Assembly (NCBI GenBank): GCA_030595125.1
Contig: JAUVDV010000008.1
Span: forward strand, 1 to 64,000
Length of the DNA stretch: 64,000 bases
Source of the DNA: Deltaproteobacteria bacterium
GTDB lineage: Bacteria; Myxococcota_A; Polyangia; JAAYKL01
Direction of reading: 5' to 3'
The first letter of the stretch is position 1, and the number at the start of each line of letters is the position of its first letter. A model generated the notes under the pieces. It was not told the origin of the DNA. It did not search any database and saw only the letters and a list, made by a program, of their open reading frames with translations. This document shows positions 17,749-26,239 of the stretch, in pieces. A program made the position numbers and the translations under genes.

Positions 17749-18678
17749 ATGAGGCTTTTTCACGATTACCGGGAGCTCGTCGACAAGAACGATTCGGACA
17801 GAATTGTCACCATCGGGAACTTCGACGGCGTTCATTCCGGTCACCGGGCCGTGCTCGACATGGGACGCCGGCACGCGACCCGCTTGGGTCTCGATCTGAC
17901 CGTTCTGACTTTCGAGCCGCACCCGGCGCAGATCCTCAAGGTAGATGAGCCCCCCCTTCGACTCGTGGAGCCGGCACGAAAAATCGAGCTGCTCGATGAG
18001 TGCGGCGTCGATGAGGTGCTGGCCCAGCGCTTCGATATGGAGTTCGCATCCCTCGATGCGACCGGCTTCGTCACGGAGATCCTGGTCCGTGCGCTGCGTG
18101 CCAGGCTGGTGATCGTGGGAAAAAACTTTCGGTTCGGGGCCGGCAGGAAAGGCGACATCAAGTTACTGTCCGCGCTCGGCGACCGACTCGGGTTCGATGT
18201 GATGGGCCTGGACCTGGTCGCATCGGGAACCGCCGGCATATCCTCCTCGCGCATTCGCGATCTTGTCATTCGAGGCGAGGTCGCGCGGGCCGGACAAGTC
18301 CTCGGTAGATATCACGAGGTGCCCGGGACCGTGATTCGAGGGAAGGGGAAGGGCGCCTCCATGGGATTTCCCACCGTCAATCTCGATGAAGTGGAGGTGC
18401 TCTCACCGGGCCCCGGAGTATACGCGGCGTGGTGCGATCTCCCGGGGAAAACAGTCGCGGCGGCAGCCTACACCGGCTCGCGGCCCACCCTCGAGCACGG
18501 GAAAACGCTGGAGGCTCACCTCCTGGATTTTGAGGGTGACCTCTATGGACAACGCCTTGGACTCCGTTTTGTGGAGCAGGTGCGAAAAGAGATCAAGTTT
18601 GCCGATCTGGACGAGCTCGTGGCCCGTATTGCCACGGACGTGGCGCAAATTCGCAGCATTCTGGAGCATGGCCCATGA
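17749..18678 (+). CDS. ribF: bifunctional riboflavin kinase / FAD synthetase
   Basis: About 309 residues long. The N-terminal FAD synthetase (nucleotidyltransferase) domain shows 'IGNFDGVHSGHR', 'FEPHP' and 'SSSRIRDLV'. The C-terminal riboflavin kinase domain shows 'GKGKGASMGFPTVNL' and the closing helix 'EQVRKEIKF'. It makes FMN and then FAD from riboflavin. I start at the ATG at 17749 (MRLFHDYREL) because homologues begin there. ATGs at 17704 and 17737 are possible, and none has a good ribosome binding site. It is the first gene of a plus-strand operon in which all four reading frames overlap or touch. Confidence 0.93.
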   Translation: MRLFHDYRELVDKNDSDRIVTIGNFDGVHSGHRAVLDMGRRHATRLGLDLTVLTFEPHPAQILKVDEPPLRLVEPARKIELLDECGVDEVLAQRFDMEFASLDATGFVTEILVRALRARLVIVGKNFRFGAGRKGDIKLLSALGDRLGFDVMGLDLVASGTAGISSSRIRDLVIRGEVARAGQVLGRYHEVPGTVIRGKGKGASMGFPTVNLDEVEVLSPGPGVYAAWCDLPGKTVAAAAYTGSRPTLEHGKTLEAHLLDFEGDLYGQRLGLRFVEQVRKEIKFADLDELVARIATDVAQIRSILEHGP

Positions 18679-19202
18679 GCGACGCGACAAGCTCGGAGAT
18701 ACCCTTCTTCACGGTAGCCATGGCGGAGATTCTTCTCGGCCAGGATATGATCGCCGAGGCCGCCGAGGTAATCGATCGTCTTGTCGATGAACAAGGAGAT
18801 GACGCGAGGGTTCAGGAGCTGCTCGAACGCGTCCGTGATCGCTGCGCCCAGGGCGAGGTTTCGCAGGACTCTATTGCGCGCATGATGGTCGACCGCATGG
18901 AGATCGAGTCGAGGGACGGCGTGTTGCGCATCTCGTTCGAGCTGACGGACCAGGGACTGGCCATAGCCAGGAGGAAGGTCCGGTATTCGGGGCATTCCAT
19001 CGTGCGGCTCTTCACAGCATCCACTGGGCCGCGAGGCGTGAGGAAGAACACACGGGACATCGAGATCCTCCACCCGGCGGCGCAGTTCGATATCCACGGT
19101 CTGCCGAAATCCTCGGTGCACGTGGCGGCCATAGGTTTTCTTGGACGAAACGGAGCGTTTGTCCCGCTGGCACGCTCAGGAATCAAGGGCACTGCGAGTT
19201 GA
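18675..19202 (+). CDS. TPR-hairpin / DUF4912-like protein
   Basis: This 175-residue protein overlaps ribF by 4 nt (ATGA). Residues about 10-55 form a TPR-like helical hairpin ('AMAEILLGQDMIAEAAEVIDRL'). The C-terminal half resembles DUF4912: 'IVRLFTAST', 'VHVAAIGFL' and the characteristic end 'GAFVPLARSGI'. The molecular role is unknown. Similar N-terminal hairpin plus DUF4912 layouts occur in deltaproteobacterial genomes. Translational coupling on both sides suggests steady co-expression with ribF and trmL. Confidence 0.65.
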   Translation: MSDATSSEIPFFTVAMAEILLGQDMIAEAAEVIDRLVDEQGDDARVQELLERVRDRCAQGEVSQDSIARMMVDRMEIESRDGVLRISFELTDQGLAIARRKVRYSGHSIVRLFTASTGPRGVRKNTRDIEILHPAAQFDIHGLPKSSVHVAAIGFLGRNGAFVPLARSGIKGTAS

Positions 19203-19210
19203 GACTGCGA

Positions 19211-19705
19211 ATGAAAGCGCCCTCGCCGGGCTTCCACGTGATCCTGGTCAATCCGGAGATTCCGCAGAACACCGGTAACATTGCACGACTCTGCGCGGCA
19301 ACCGGTTCCACTCTTCACCTGGTGGGCGAGATCGGCTTCTCCACCGACGAAAAGGCAGTTCGTCGCGCCGGCCTGGACTACTGGCACCTTGTAAAAGTGA
19401 TGAAGCACCCGGATCTCGACTCATGCCTGGAGGAAACGGGCCTGAGCGAGCCGCTCCTGTTCACAACCGGATCGGGTAAAAAATACACGGACGCGCCTTT
19501 CGAAAAGGGGTGCGCCCTTGTCTTCGGCGCCGAGAGCGTCGGCCTTCCCGGTGAGATCCACCAACGATTTGCGCACCGCAGTTACGGGATTCCTACACGC
19601 TCCGAATCGGTGAGATCCCTGAACCTGGCCAACGCGACGGCAATTGTGCTTTACCGCGCCCTCGAAGTGACCGGCGCCCTTGACGATCCTTTTTTGGAGG
19701 AGTGA
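19211..19705 (+). CDS. trmL: tRNA (cytidine/uridine-34 2'-O)-methyltransferase, SPOUT family
   Basis: About 164 residues, the usual length of TrmL. The SPOUT motifs are clear: 'VILVNPEIPQNTGNIARLCAATG' near the N-terminus (motif 1), 'LVFGAESVGLP' (motif 2) and 'SVRSLNLANATAIVLYRAL' (motif 3, trefoil knot). It would methylate the ribose of the wobble base in tRNA-Leu using SAM. A TTG at 19199 overlaps the upstream stop; I prefer the ATG at 19211. The gene end overlaps the next ATG. Confidence 0.9.
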   Translation: MKAPSPGFHVILVNPEIPQNTGNIARLCAATGSTLHLVGEIGFSTDEKAVRRAGLDYWHLVKVMKHPDLDSCLEETGLSEPLLFTTGSGKKYTDAPFEKGCALVFGAESVGLPGEIHQRFAHRSYGIPTRSESVRSLNLANATAIVLYRALEVTGALDDPFLEE

Positions 19706-20679
19706 TGAAACGCGGGGCGATCATGGTCTTTTCGATAATGATATGCTGCGGTTGTGGTTCGGACAAACCGCGAACCGTGCTCGTGGAGACCGACGGAGCA
19801 GATGCGGCGCCTGCATCAACCGAGCTTGACGACATTGTGCGGCGTGATGCCCTGTTGGCGTTAGAAATCCTGGACGAAGCTTTGAAGGGCGATGACGCCG
19901 ACCTGGCCGGATGGGCTGCGGTTCATATCCTGAGGCTCGGCGTGAAGCACGATGCGGATGCGGTGAAGGCCACCCTTGCCGGGTGTGTTTACCGGGCCGA
20001 TCCCATGCTAGCCGGCCTGTGCTGGCGTTGGTTTGCCACTGGTAACTACGGGGATGTTCCGGGGTGGAAGAAAAGAGCCAGGAGTGAACCGATACCCGCC
20101 GTGATGGCCGCCGTCGCGCTGGCACGGGGTGGGAAGATACCCACTCCTCTGGCCGATGCTCTCGGACTGTCCGAGGAACCGGTTAGAGGTTCAAAGCAGG
20201 AGCGGCAAGAGGATCGGGAGGCCGCCACTCTGGCCCTTATCGCTCCCTATGACAACGGTCCCCTGGCGCTGGCCGTGTCCTTCGTGGAGTCGCGCCGCAA
20301 CGGATGGGTGGATGAAGACGGTAAACAAAGCGCAGTGCGCCTGAGGACCCGGTTGCTGGATGCGCTGGCTCGCGAAGATGTGGAAGTTGTCCGGGCGATC
20401 GAGAATAGCAAACCTTCCGCAAACCCGCCGAGCACCCGACTCAACGATCGGCTCAAGATCGGTCTGATCGTGCAACCGCCGAAAATGATCCGCAAGATCG
20501 TGCTCGAGGGTTCCGGTTCGCTTCGGGTGGAGGCGCTTCGGGCGATGGCCATCACGGTGGACGATCCGGTTGCTGGCGATTTTGGCGCTGCCGCTGCTGC
20601 CCTGCATTCGGAGGATCCCCTGACTCGCGTCGAAGCCGCACGCACTTTCCTGTTGCTCGCGGCGAGGGCAACGGAATAG
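19705..20679 (+). CDS. HEAT-like lipoprotein
   Basis: The 324-residue protein has an N-terminal lipoprotein signal ('MVFSIMICCGCGS', Cys about 17) and an alpha-helical repeat body ('PAVMAAVALARGG', 'SLRVEALRAMAITVDD', 'EDPLTRVEAARTFLLLA'), consistent with HEAT-like repeats. No catalytic motif is visible. GGAGGAGTG directly precedes the ATG, which overlaps the trmL stop. It is a relative in design, but not an obvious close paralogue, of the HEAT lipoprotein at 6.3-7.5 kb. Confidence 0.72.
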   Translation: MKRGAIMVFSIMICCGCGSDKPRTVLVETDGADAAPASTELDDIVRRDALLALEILDEALKGDDADLAGWAAVHILRLGVKHDADAVKATLAGCVYRADPMLAGLCWRWFATGNYGDVPGWKKRARSEPIPAVMAAVALARGGKIPTPLADALGLSEEPVRGSKQERQEDREAATLALIAPYDNGPLALAVSFVESRRNGWVDEDGKQSAVRLRTRLLDALAREDVEVVRAIENSKPSANPPSTRLNDRLKIGLIVQPPKMIRKIVLEGSGSLRVEALRAMAITVDDPVAGDFGAAAAALHSEDPLTRVEAARTFLLLAARATE

Positions 20680-20691
20680 CGATTTCGACCT

Positions 20692-20804
20692 GACATTAAT
20701 GTCTGATTAATCCGGGGCGTCAGGTACCCCCAAATACGGGAGCATGAGCTCCTGGCTTTCCAAGCTGTAGTTATAATTGGCATTTCTGGATTCGTCCCGA
20801 ATCC
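20692..20804. promoter_or_regulatory. two inverted repeats upstream of the VWA lipoprotein gene
   Basis: A perfect 12-bp palindrome GACATTAATGTC lies at 20692-20703, inside a wider ACCTGAC...GTCAGGT inverted repeat. A perfect hairpin GGATTCG-TCC-CGAATCC lies at 20788-20804. Neither is followed by a T-run, so I favour operators or RNA structure over a terminator. Confidence 0.4.
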
Positions 20805-20857
20805 GGCCGTGTTGGCACGTATCCTGCTCCATTACAGGAGAATAACGGGAGGATACA

Positions 20858-22423
20858 ATGAACTATTTGACTACATTTATACAAGGCACGCTGCTCCTTG
20901 CTGCTTCGCTGGTCTTGTACATGGCGATGGGCTGTAGCGGCCTGGGCCTCGCCGACGAATCTGCCGGTTCATACGTCGATGGCGATGTGGATATGGACGC
21001 GGATGGCGATACGGATGGCGATACGGATGGCGATTCGGACAGCGATTCCACGATAATCGAAGATCCGGAGGAGTGGGACACCGATACGGAGGCCGATCCT
21101 TGCGATACCGTCAACGAGGTGGTGCTCTATCTCTCGGCCGACGATTCGAACTCGATGGCCAGTCCTGTAGAGGCCCGGGCGGTTATCCTGTCCGGCGCCA
21201 AGTATATGAACGCAGTTCGGACCTATGAGTTCCTCAACTACTACACCTTTGACAATGCTCCGGCGCTCGCCGGCGCTGTTGCCGTGACCGCCCAGATGAC
21301 GCCCAATGCTGAGGTTGGTGAAGGTGATGAAACCTACGACTTCCAGATATCGGTCCAGGCTCCAGCCCTGTCCAACGCCGCGCGGAGACCGGTGAACCTG
21401 ACGTTGTCGCTCGATACGTCCGGATCCATGGGCGGGCATCCCATCGAAATGGTCAGGCAGAGCTGTCTCGCTATCGCGGGATCGTTGAAAGAGGGCGACA
21501 TCGTCTCGGCAGTCACCTGGAGCACGGTTCAGAGCGTCTTGCTCAACTCCCACAGCGTTGTTGGACCTGACGACGCCACGCTGGTTTCCATATGTAACGG
21601 AATCACTGCCACCGGAGGCACCAACCTCAATGTGGGGCTGGCTACGGCCTACAGCCTCGCCGAGGCCAATTTTTCCGAAAACCGGATCAACCGTGTGGTG
21701 TTGATGTCGGACGGTGGCGCCAACGTGGGCGTCACCGACAAGGATCTCATAGCGCAGCATGCGTACGACGCCAACGGAGAGGGAATATACTTGATTGGTG
21801 TGGGGATGGGTGGCCTGGGTTACTTCAACGACGTATTGATGGACACCATTACCGATGAGGGTAAGGGCGCGTACATCTTCATCGATACCGCTGCTGAAGC
21901 ACAACTCATGTTCGGTTCGAGGTTCGTTTCGAACATCGAAGTGGCCGCGCGTGACGTGCAGGTTGAGATGACCCTCCCCGCGACCTTTGAGATGATCGAA
22001 TTTCACGGAGAAGAATACTCGGAAAACCCCGACGAGGTCGATCCGCAGCACCTGGCTCCCAACGACGCGATGATCTACCATCAGATCATAGGGTCATGCG
22101 ATTCATCGGTGGTGGATCACACAGATCCGGTGATCATCACTGCGACGTACTACAACCCCATTTCACTCACACCGCTATCCACAACCCTGAACACTTCCAT
22201 GGCCACCCTCCTCGCCGCCGACAACGCATTGATTCTGAAGGGAAACGCTATTGTCGCCTACGCGGAGGCTCTCAAGAAACTGAAGACTCTGATCGGGCCG
22301 GATGCGACGGGCCTCATCGACGTCGTCATCGTCAAGGTCCAGATAGCCCAGGCGGCGTCTCCGGGTGACCCCGATCTCGCCGAAGTTCTGAACCTGCTCC
22401 AGACCTACCGAACGGTCTTCTAA
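20858..22423 (+). CDS. YfbK-like VWA lipoprotein, paralogue
   Basis: This 521-residue lipoprotein has the lipobox 'MAMGC' (Cys26) and a shorter acidic stalk (about 35-75, DGDTDGDSDSDS). It then has the same order as the 559-residue paralogue: 'YLSADDSNSMASP', 'VRTYEFLNYYTFDN', a VWA domain with MIDAS 'LSLDTSGSMGG', 'GGTNLNVGL' and 'LMSDGG', and the DUF3520-like end. GGGAGG lies 6 nt upstream of the ATG. It is probably anchored in the outer membrane and acts as a metal-dependent adhesin or scaffold. The two copies flank the ribF-trmL operon, suggesting an old local duplication. Confidence 0.85.
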   Translation: MNYLTTFIQGTLLLAASLVLYMAMGCSGLGLADESAGSYVDGDVDMDADGDTDGDTDGDSDSDSTIIEDPEEWDTDTEADPCDTVNEVVLYLSADDSNSMASPVEARAVILSGAKYMNAVRTYEFLNYYTFDNAPALAGAVAVTAQMTPNAEVGEGDETYDFQISVQAPALSNAARRPVNLTLSLDTSGSMGGHPIEMVRQSCLAIAGSLKEGDIVSAVTWSTVQSVLLNSHSVVGPDDATLVSICNGITATGGTNLNVGLATAYSLAEANFSENRINRVVLMSDGGANVGVTDKDLIAQHAYDANGEGIYLIGVGMGGLGYFNDVLMDTITDEGKGAYIFIDTAAEAQLMFGSRFVSNIEVAARDVQVEMTLPATFEMIEFHGEEYSENPDEVDPQHLAPNDAMIYHQIIGSCDSSVVDHTDPVIITATYYNPISLTPLSTTLNTSMATLLAADNALILKGNAIVAYAEALKKLKTLIGPDATGLIDVVIVKVQIAQAASPGDPDLAEVLNLLQTYRTVF

Positions 22424-22457
22424 TTTTTCTGGATATTTTTCCTCTTCAAATGCCTCT

Positions 22458-22524
22458 GGCACCGTTTAGTACGGCTAACACCATGAAATAAATGAAGAAT
22501 AAAAGTGACTGGCACCGTTTCAGG
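22458..22524 (+). repeat. 67-bp intergenic repeat, copy 1
   Basis: It starts and ends with GGCACCGTTT and has an AT-rich centre (TAACACCATGAAATAAATGA..AATAAAAGTGACT). It differs from copy 2 at 22948-23014 by a single base (22496). It lies just downstream of the VWA lipoprotein stop. Confidence 0.85.
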
Positions 22525-22604
22525 AATATTCGGCCGAGCGTGTGCTATGATTACGTTTGCGTCGCCTGGTCAATGTGGTGGCGACACGAACAAGGAGTAT
22601 CCAA

Positions 22605-22937
22605 TTGGGTTGGAAGATAGTGATCGCGATGCTGATTCTATCTGGTGGGTGCTATTTCTTTTATCTCAGACAACAAGAGCAGCAGCGTTTGGATTTCTGT
22701 ACCGCCATTGAGGAGTGTCTTTCGCAGCGGGAGTTCGAACGGGATTTCGTGTCGGTGGATCGTTGCATGGAAAGTGCCGCTGGCGAGCAGGTCATGAGTG
22801 ACTTTGAAGACTGCGATGAAGATTTGGGGTGTGATAATTGGCTGGCGTGTGGCTACAAATTGGAGTTGAATAAAATCAAGCGCGAGAAACTCAAGTCCGA
22901 TTTCGAGAAGATTCTTCCTCACTTGGAAGTGGAATAA
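22605..22937 (+). CDS. small single-pass membrane or lipoprotein-like protein between two 67-bp repeats
   Basis: This 110-residue protein of unknown family is predicted from a TTG start at 22605 with AAGGAG 7 nt upstream. It begins with a hydrophobic segment 'KIVIAMLILSGGCYFFYL' (signal anchor or weak lipobox). A periplasmic, Cys-containing helical part follows ('CTAIEECL', 'CMESAAG', 'CDEDLGCDNWLAC'), which could form three disulfides. A longer frame back to 22557 lacks a start signal. The gene is bracketed by two almost identical 67-bp direct repeats, as if it were a cassette. Confidence 0.6.
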   Translation: MGWKIVIAMLILSGGCYFFYLRQQEQQRLDFCTAIEECLSQREFERDFVSVDRCMESAAGEQVMSDFEDCDEDLGCDNWLACGYKLELNKIKREKLKSDFEKILPHLEVE

Positions 22938-22947
22938 GCAACTACCC

Positions 22948-23014
22948 GGCACCGTTTAGTACGGCTAACACCATGAAATAAATGAAAAATAAAAGTGACT
23001 GGCACCGTTTCAGG
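22948..23014 (+). repeat. 67-bp intergenic repeat, copy 2
   Basis: It matches 66 of 67 bases of copy 1 in the same orientation and lies just after the stop of the 110-residue gene. Related fragments of the family occur at 13288-13320 (inverted), 23634-23655 and 54976-55000. Confidence 0.85.
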
Positions 23015-23138
23015 CGGGGTTAACCAAATGGGAAATCACTGTTGAACAGAAAACGTGCTGACGCTACGATTCACACGTACACGAAACCACCGGTCGCCCG
23101 GGGCGCTAGTCCTGACAACCGAGAAGGGGAGACTCGAG

Positions 23139-23618
23139 ATGGCTGACGAAGATCACTTGTTGAAACAACTCGAAGACCTCGGGATCAACAAGGAAAACTA
23201 CCGTGTGTTGGCCTTGCTGCCGCTAGTGCTTGTGGCGTGGGCCGACGGAAAAGTGCAACCGGCCGAATTGGACCGGATACTCGAAATTGCGCGCCGCAGG
23301 GTTTTTCTGCCTGCCTCAGCGATGGAGGTGTTCGAGGGCTGGCTGGCGAACAAGCCATCCGACGACTACGTCAAGAAGAGCCTTGCGGCATTGGTTGAAC
23401 TGGGTCGCCGTAAGCGCGGCGTCGGTGCTGACCTCAGCGCCAGGGACCTGCGCAAACTCTTGGATCTGAGCTTCGATATTGCGGTTTGCGCTGGAGGCCT
23501 GTGGGGCGACGTGTTCTCGGTCACCGACGATGAGGAGCAGATAGTGGACGAGCTGGCTCAGGTGTTGAACATCGACGACGGTCAGTCCTGGAAAGAGATG
23601 CTCGAAGATCTGGGCTGA
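23139..23618 (+). CDS. TerB-like protein
   Basis: The 159-residue soluble all-helical protein resembles the TerB/DjlA N-terminal family. It has the hallmark 'AWADGKVQPAELDRILEIARR' near residue 35 and a second Asp-rich helix pair at the end ('VTDDEEQIVDELAQVL'). The start at 23139 (MADEDHLLKQL) has GAAGGGGAG about 7 nt upstream. TerB-like proteins are linked to tellurite resistance and to stress-related membrane complexes, but no other ter gene is nearby, so the role is open. Confidence 0.7.
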   Translation: MADEDHLLKQLEDLGINKENYRVLALLPLVLVAWADGKVQPAELDRILEIARRRVFLPASAMEVFEGWLANKPSDDYVKKSLAALVELGRRKRGVGADLSARDLRKLLDLSFDIAVCAGGLWGDVFSVTDDEEQIVDELAQVLNIDDGQSWKEMLEDLG

Positions 23619-23655
23619 GAACTAACCTGTATACTTCAAATGCCTCTGGCACCTT

Positions 23656-24549
23656 TCAATCGGCTTTCAATCGTGCACCGGTGGAAGTAACCTCCATCGC
23701 CACTGTTCCCCCGTGGATGAACGGTGCATTGCGGCCGCCGTGGGCAGCGGGGTACGACCCTGCCACGGGGATGCGCAGGGGGGTGAGATGTTCCTTCAGC
23801 ACATCCGTCACGGTGACACCATCTTCTCCGGACTCGCAATCGGTGAACTCGCCCAGAAGCACCCCCGCCAGGCGCGGGAGAATGCCCGATCGTTTGAGCT
23901 GCACCAGGCAGCGGTCTATTCTGTAGGGCTTCTCGCCCACGTCCTCGATAAAGAGAATCGCACCATCTGCGTAACCGGGATCGACGGCGCCGCACAGATG
24001 AGCCAGGATTGTGAGATTTCCACCGATCAGGGGACCGTTTGCGGTTCCGTGGCATACGGGTTCGAGTCCATCGGGCGCGGACCAGGCGCCGCCTTCGAGC
24101 AGGCGGAAGAGATCATCGACGTCTTCATCCTCGGTGGCGTCGAATCGCGCGACCATGGGACCGTGGATCGAGAGCATTCCGAGATCCGTCCACAGGCGAA
24201 GGAGCAGGGTGGTCAGATCGGAGGAACCGACGATCCACTTTGGCCGGGTGGACAATCCTGTCAGATCCAGAGAATCCAGAATGCGCGTGGTTCCGTAACC
24301 TCCGCGAGCGGCGATGACCACGGCTGCGTTCGTTTGATCGAGGGCGTCCTGCAGCCCTGACAGGCGAACGAAATCCGAACCGGCCAGGTATCCGTTTCGA
24401 TCGGTCAGGCGGTCGTCGTGGTGGACCGCGTAACGAGAGGCCAGGCGATCCAGCCCCGAGCGCAGCAGATCCGGCGGTACCGGACCGGCGGGTGCCGTCA
24501 CACAAGCCCAATCGCCGCGTTGCAGCGGCGCCGGACGAACGATGGTCAT
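23656..24549 (-). CDS. ldcA: muramoyltetrapeptide LD-carboxypeptidase (peptidase S66)
   Basis: About 297 residues, matching LdcA/MccF-type serine peptidases. The nucleophile Ser is in 'GSSDLTTLLL', the oxyanion-side Gly-rich motif is 'ARGGYGTTRIL', the catalytic Glu is in 'FIEDVGEKPYRIDR' and the His is in 'YPAAHGG'. It would remove the terminal D-Ala from L,D-tetrapeptides during murein recycling. No signal peptide is seen, consistent with cytoplasmic action. The ATG at 24549 lies 4 nt after the stop of the upstream lipoprotein gene. Confidence 0.9.
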   Translation of the reverse strand: MTIVRPAPLQRGDWACVTAPAGPVPPDLLRSGLDRLASRYAVHHDDRLTDRNGYLAGSDFVRLSGLQDALDQTNAAVVIAARGGYGTTRILDSLDLTGLSTRPKWIVGSSDLTTLLLRLWTDLGMLSIHGPMVARFDATEDEDVDDLFRLLEGGAWSAPDGLEPVCHGTANGPLIGGNLTILAHLCGAVDPGYADGAILFIEDVGEKPYRIDRCLVQLKRSGILPRLAGVLLGEFTDCESGEDGVTVTDVLKEHLTPLRIPVAGSYPAAHGGRNAPFIHGGTVAMEVTSTGARLKAD

Positions 24550-24553
24550 CGTA

Positions 24554-25675
24554 TTATTTGACGGGATCGCCACAGGTGTCGAGCAACCCGACGACAAAGC
24601 TGTCGACGAGCTTGGCCATCTCGGGGTCCTCCCCGATACAGGTCATCTCTTTTTCCATGATCCCGTTGGCGCCGGGAGCCGTTGACAACCGATCGAGAGC
24701 CGCGAACAACTCGTTGTCCACCACCGGGAGTTTTACGATCTTCTCGATGCTCGCGCGTATGGCTTTCTCACTTTTGTCGAAAGCGGTGTTCTCGTAGGCC
24801 TTGATCATGGCCTTGTTCGCTTCCTTGTCCTTCATGATGTTGCTCATCATGGTGACAAACTCAGTCTTTGTGCGATCGTGCGCGACGATGCGAACCACTA
24901 TTCCCTGCAACGCCGTTTCGACGGATTTCAGATCGGCGATTCCCCGGAACAGCTTCTCTATCTCTGTCTCCACATGGCCGTCGCATTTCTGTATCCAGGT
25001 CTCCACCTTCTTGGAGGTCTCGTCGGATTTGCCGGTCACGGAGAGCGTGAGCGCGATGCCGAGGATCTTCTTGGATGCCACAGGAGAGAGATTGTCCGCG
25101 AGGGATATCGCGGTGATCTTGGCCTGTAGTTGAAGGAGCGGCACGAAGCCCTTTATCAGCTCGGTCATGCGCGGATCTTTCATCACCTGGTTATCGAGAT
25201 GTTCGTTGATCACCTCCATGGCGATTCGGGTGGTCTTTTCCTTGACCTTCTTTTTGTAGGCGTCGACACCGCCGGCCTGAATTGCTTTCCAGCCCAGCTT
25301 GACCTTGTTGAGGAACCCGGACGTGGCCTTGTCGGCGATCTTGTCCGTTTTACTCTTCACCGACTTGTCCTTGAGAATCTTGGACGTGAGCTTGCCGATC
25401 TCGGCCTTTACCTTTTCATCGTTGGAGATCTTGATCCCCAGCTCCTTGGCCAGATCCCCGCCAAGCTGTGAGATCTTCGCCGCGGCCTCCTTGCCGAGCC
25501 AATCGGTGATCTGGCTCTTTGCCTCGCCGGTCTCCTTTTCCCCAACGTCCTTCTGAGCCGGCTTTCCGTCGGGCTTGGCGTCACCGCCGCCCTTGGCGTC
25601 GGGCTTCTTGTTTCCGCACGAGACAGCCAGGGCCATCATGAGTACCAATAGTAATCTGGTGCTCTGAACTTTCAT
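24554..25675 (-). CDS. helical lipoprotein of unknown function
   Basis: The 373-residue lipoprotein has the lipobox 'LAVSC' (Cys20), then a Lys/Gly/Asp-rich linker (about 22-60) and a long, almost wholly alpha-helical, Lys-rich body. I do not recognise the family. GGGAGGA lies upstream of the ATG. It precedes ldcA with a 4-nt gap, so the two are likely co-transcribed; a periplasmic envelope role is a reasonable guess only. Confidence 0.72.
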   Translation of the reverse strand: MKVQSTRLLLVLMMALAVSCGNKKPDAKGGGDAKPDGKPAQKDVGEKETGEAKSQITDWLGKEAAAKISQLGGDLAKELGIKISNDEKVKAEIGKLTSKILKDKSVKSKTDKIADKATSGFLNKVKLGWKAIQAGGVDAYKKKVKEKTTRIAMEVINEHLDNQVMKDPRMTELIKGFVPLLQLQAKITAISLADNLSPVASKKILGIALTLSVTGKSDETSKKVETWIQKCDGHVETEIEKLFRGIADLKSVETALQGIVVRIVAHDRTKTEFVTMMSNIMKDKEANKAMIKAYENTAFDKSEKAIRASIEKIVKLPVVDNELFAALDRLSTAPGANGIMEKEMTCIGEDPEMAKLVDSFVVGLLDTCGDPVK

Positions 25676-25741
25676 CTGATTCCTCCCGCCAATCGTTGTA
25701 GTAGTCGGCCATTCTAGTAACGGACGTTCATTTAGGCCAGG

Positions 25742-26239
25742 CTATTCTTGACTCCCGGGGTTTTCCTCATCGATGTTCAACGACATGATGACGGCATCCT
25801 CCCCGGTGTCCGAGTAGTACCCCGTCCTCCTTCCCGTCTGTGCGAAACCCAGGCTCGAGTACAATGCGCGGGCCTCCCGATTCAGTTCCCTCACTTCAAG
25901 CATGACCTTCGAAGGCACGTCTCTTTGCGCCTCGTCGAGCAGGTGGTCCATCATCATACGCGCCACGCCTCTGGATCTCCAGGCGGGCGCGGTTGCTATG
26001 TTCTGGAGATGTCGCTCGCGATTGATCACCCAGCAGATCGTGAAACTCACCACCTCTTTTCCGTGAGTGGCAACCATCACCCTCGAAAAAGGATTCGCGG
26101 TGATCTCGTTGACCATTACTTCGCGTGGCCAGGGCGTGGTGAAGCTGGCCTCCTCTATCTCCATGATGCCGTTGAGATCTCTGGTGGTTGCTCGCCTGAT
26201 CTCGATGTCCAACCGGGGTTTCGCGAGGGTGGGGATCAT
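25742..26239 (-). CDS. rimI: ribosomal protein S18-alanine N-acetyltransferase-like GNAT
   Basis: About 165 residues, a GNAT acetyltransferase. RimI-type features are 'IMEIEEASFTTPWPREVM', the acetyl-CoA loop 'APAWRSRGVARMMMDHLL', and 'MLEVRELNREARALYSSLGF' with the closing 'RTGYYSDTGEDAVIMSL'. These match the enzyme that acetylates the N-terminal alanine of S18, although related RimI paralogues have other targets. The ATG at 26239 overlaps the stop of the upstream gene by one base (TGATG). Confidence 0.85.
   Translation of the reverse strand: MIPTLAKPRLDIEIRRATTRDLNGIMEIEEASFTTPWPREVMVNEITANPFSRVMVATHGKEVVSFTICWVINRERHLQNIATAPAWRSRGVARMMMDHLLDEAQRDVPSKVMLEVRELNREARALYSSLGFAQTGRRTGYYSDTGEDAVIMSLNIDEENPGSQE

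Noticed and set aside
20969-22081. 370-codon minus-strand frame
   Set aside because: It is antisense to the VWA lipoprotein at 20858-22423, with His/Val/Gly-rich shadow composition.
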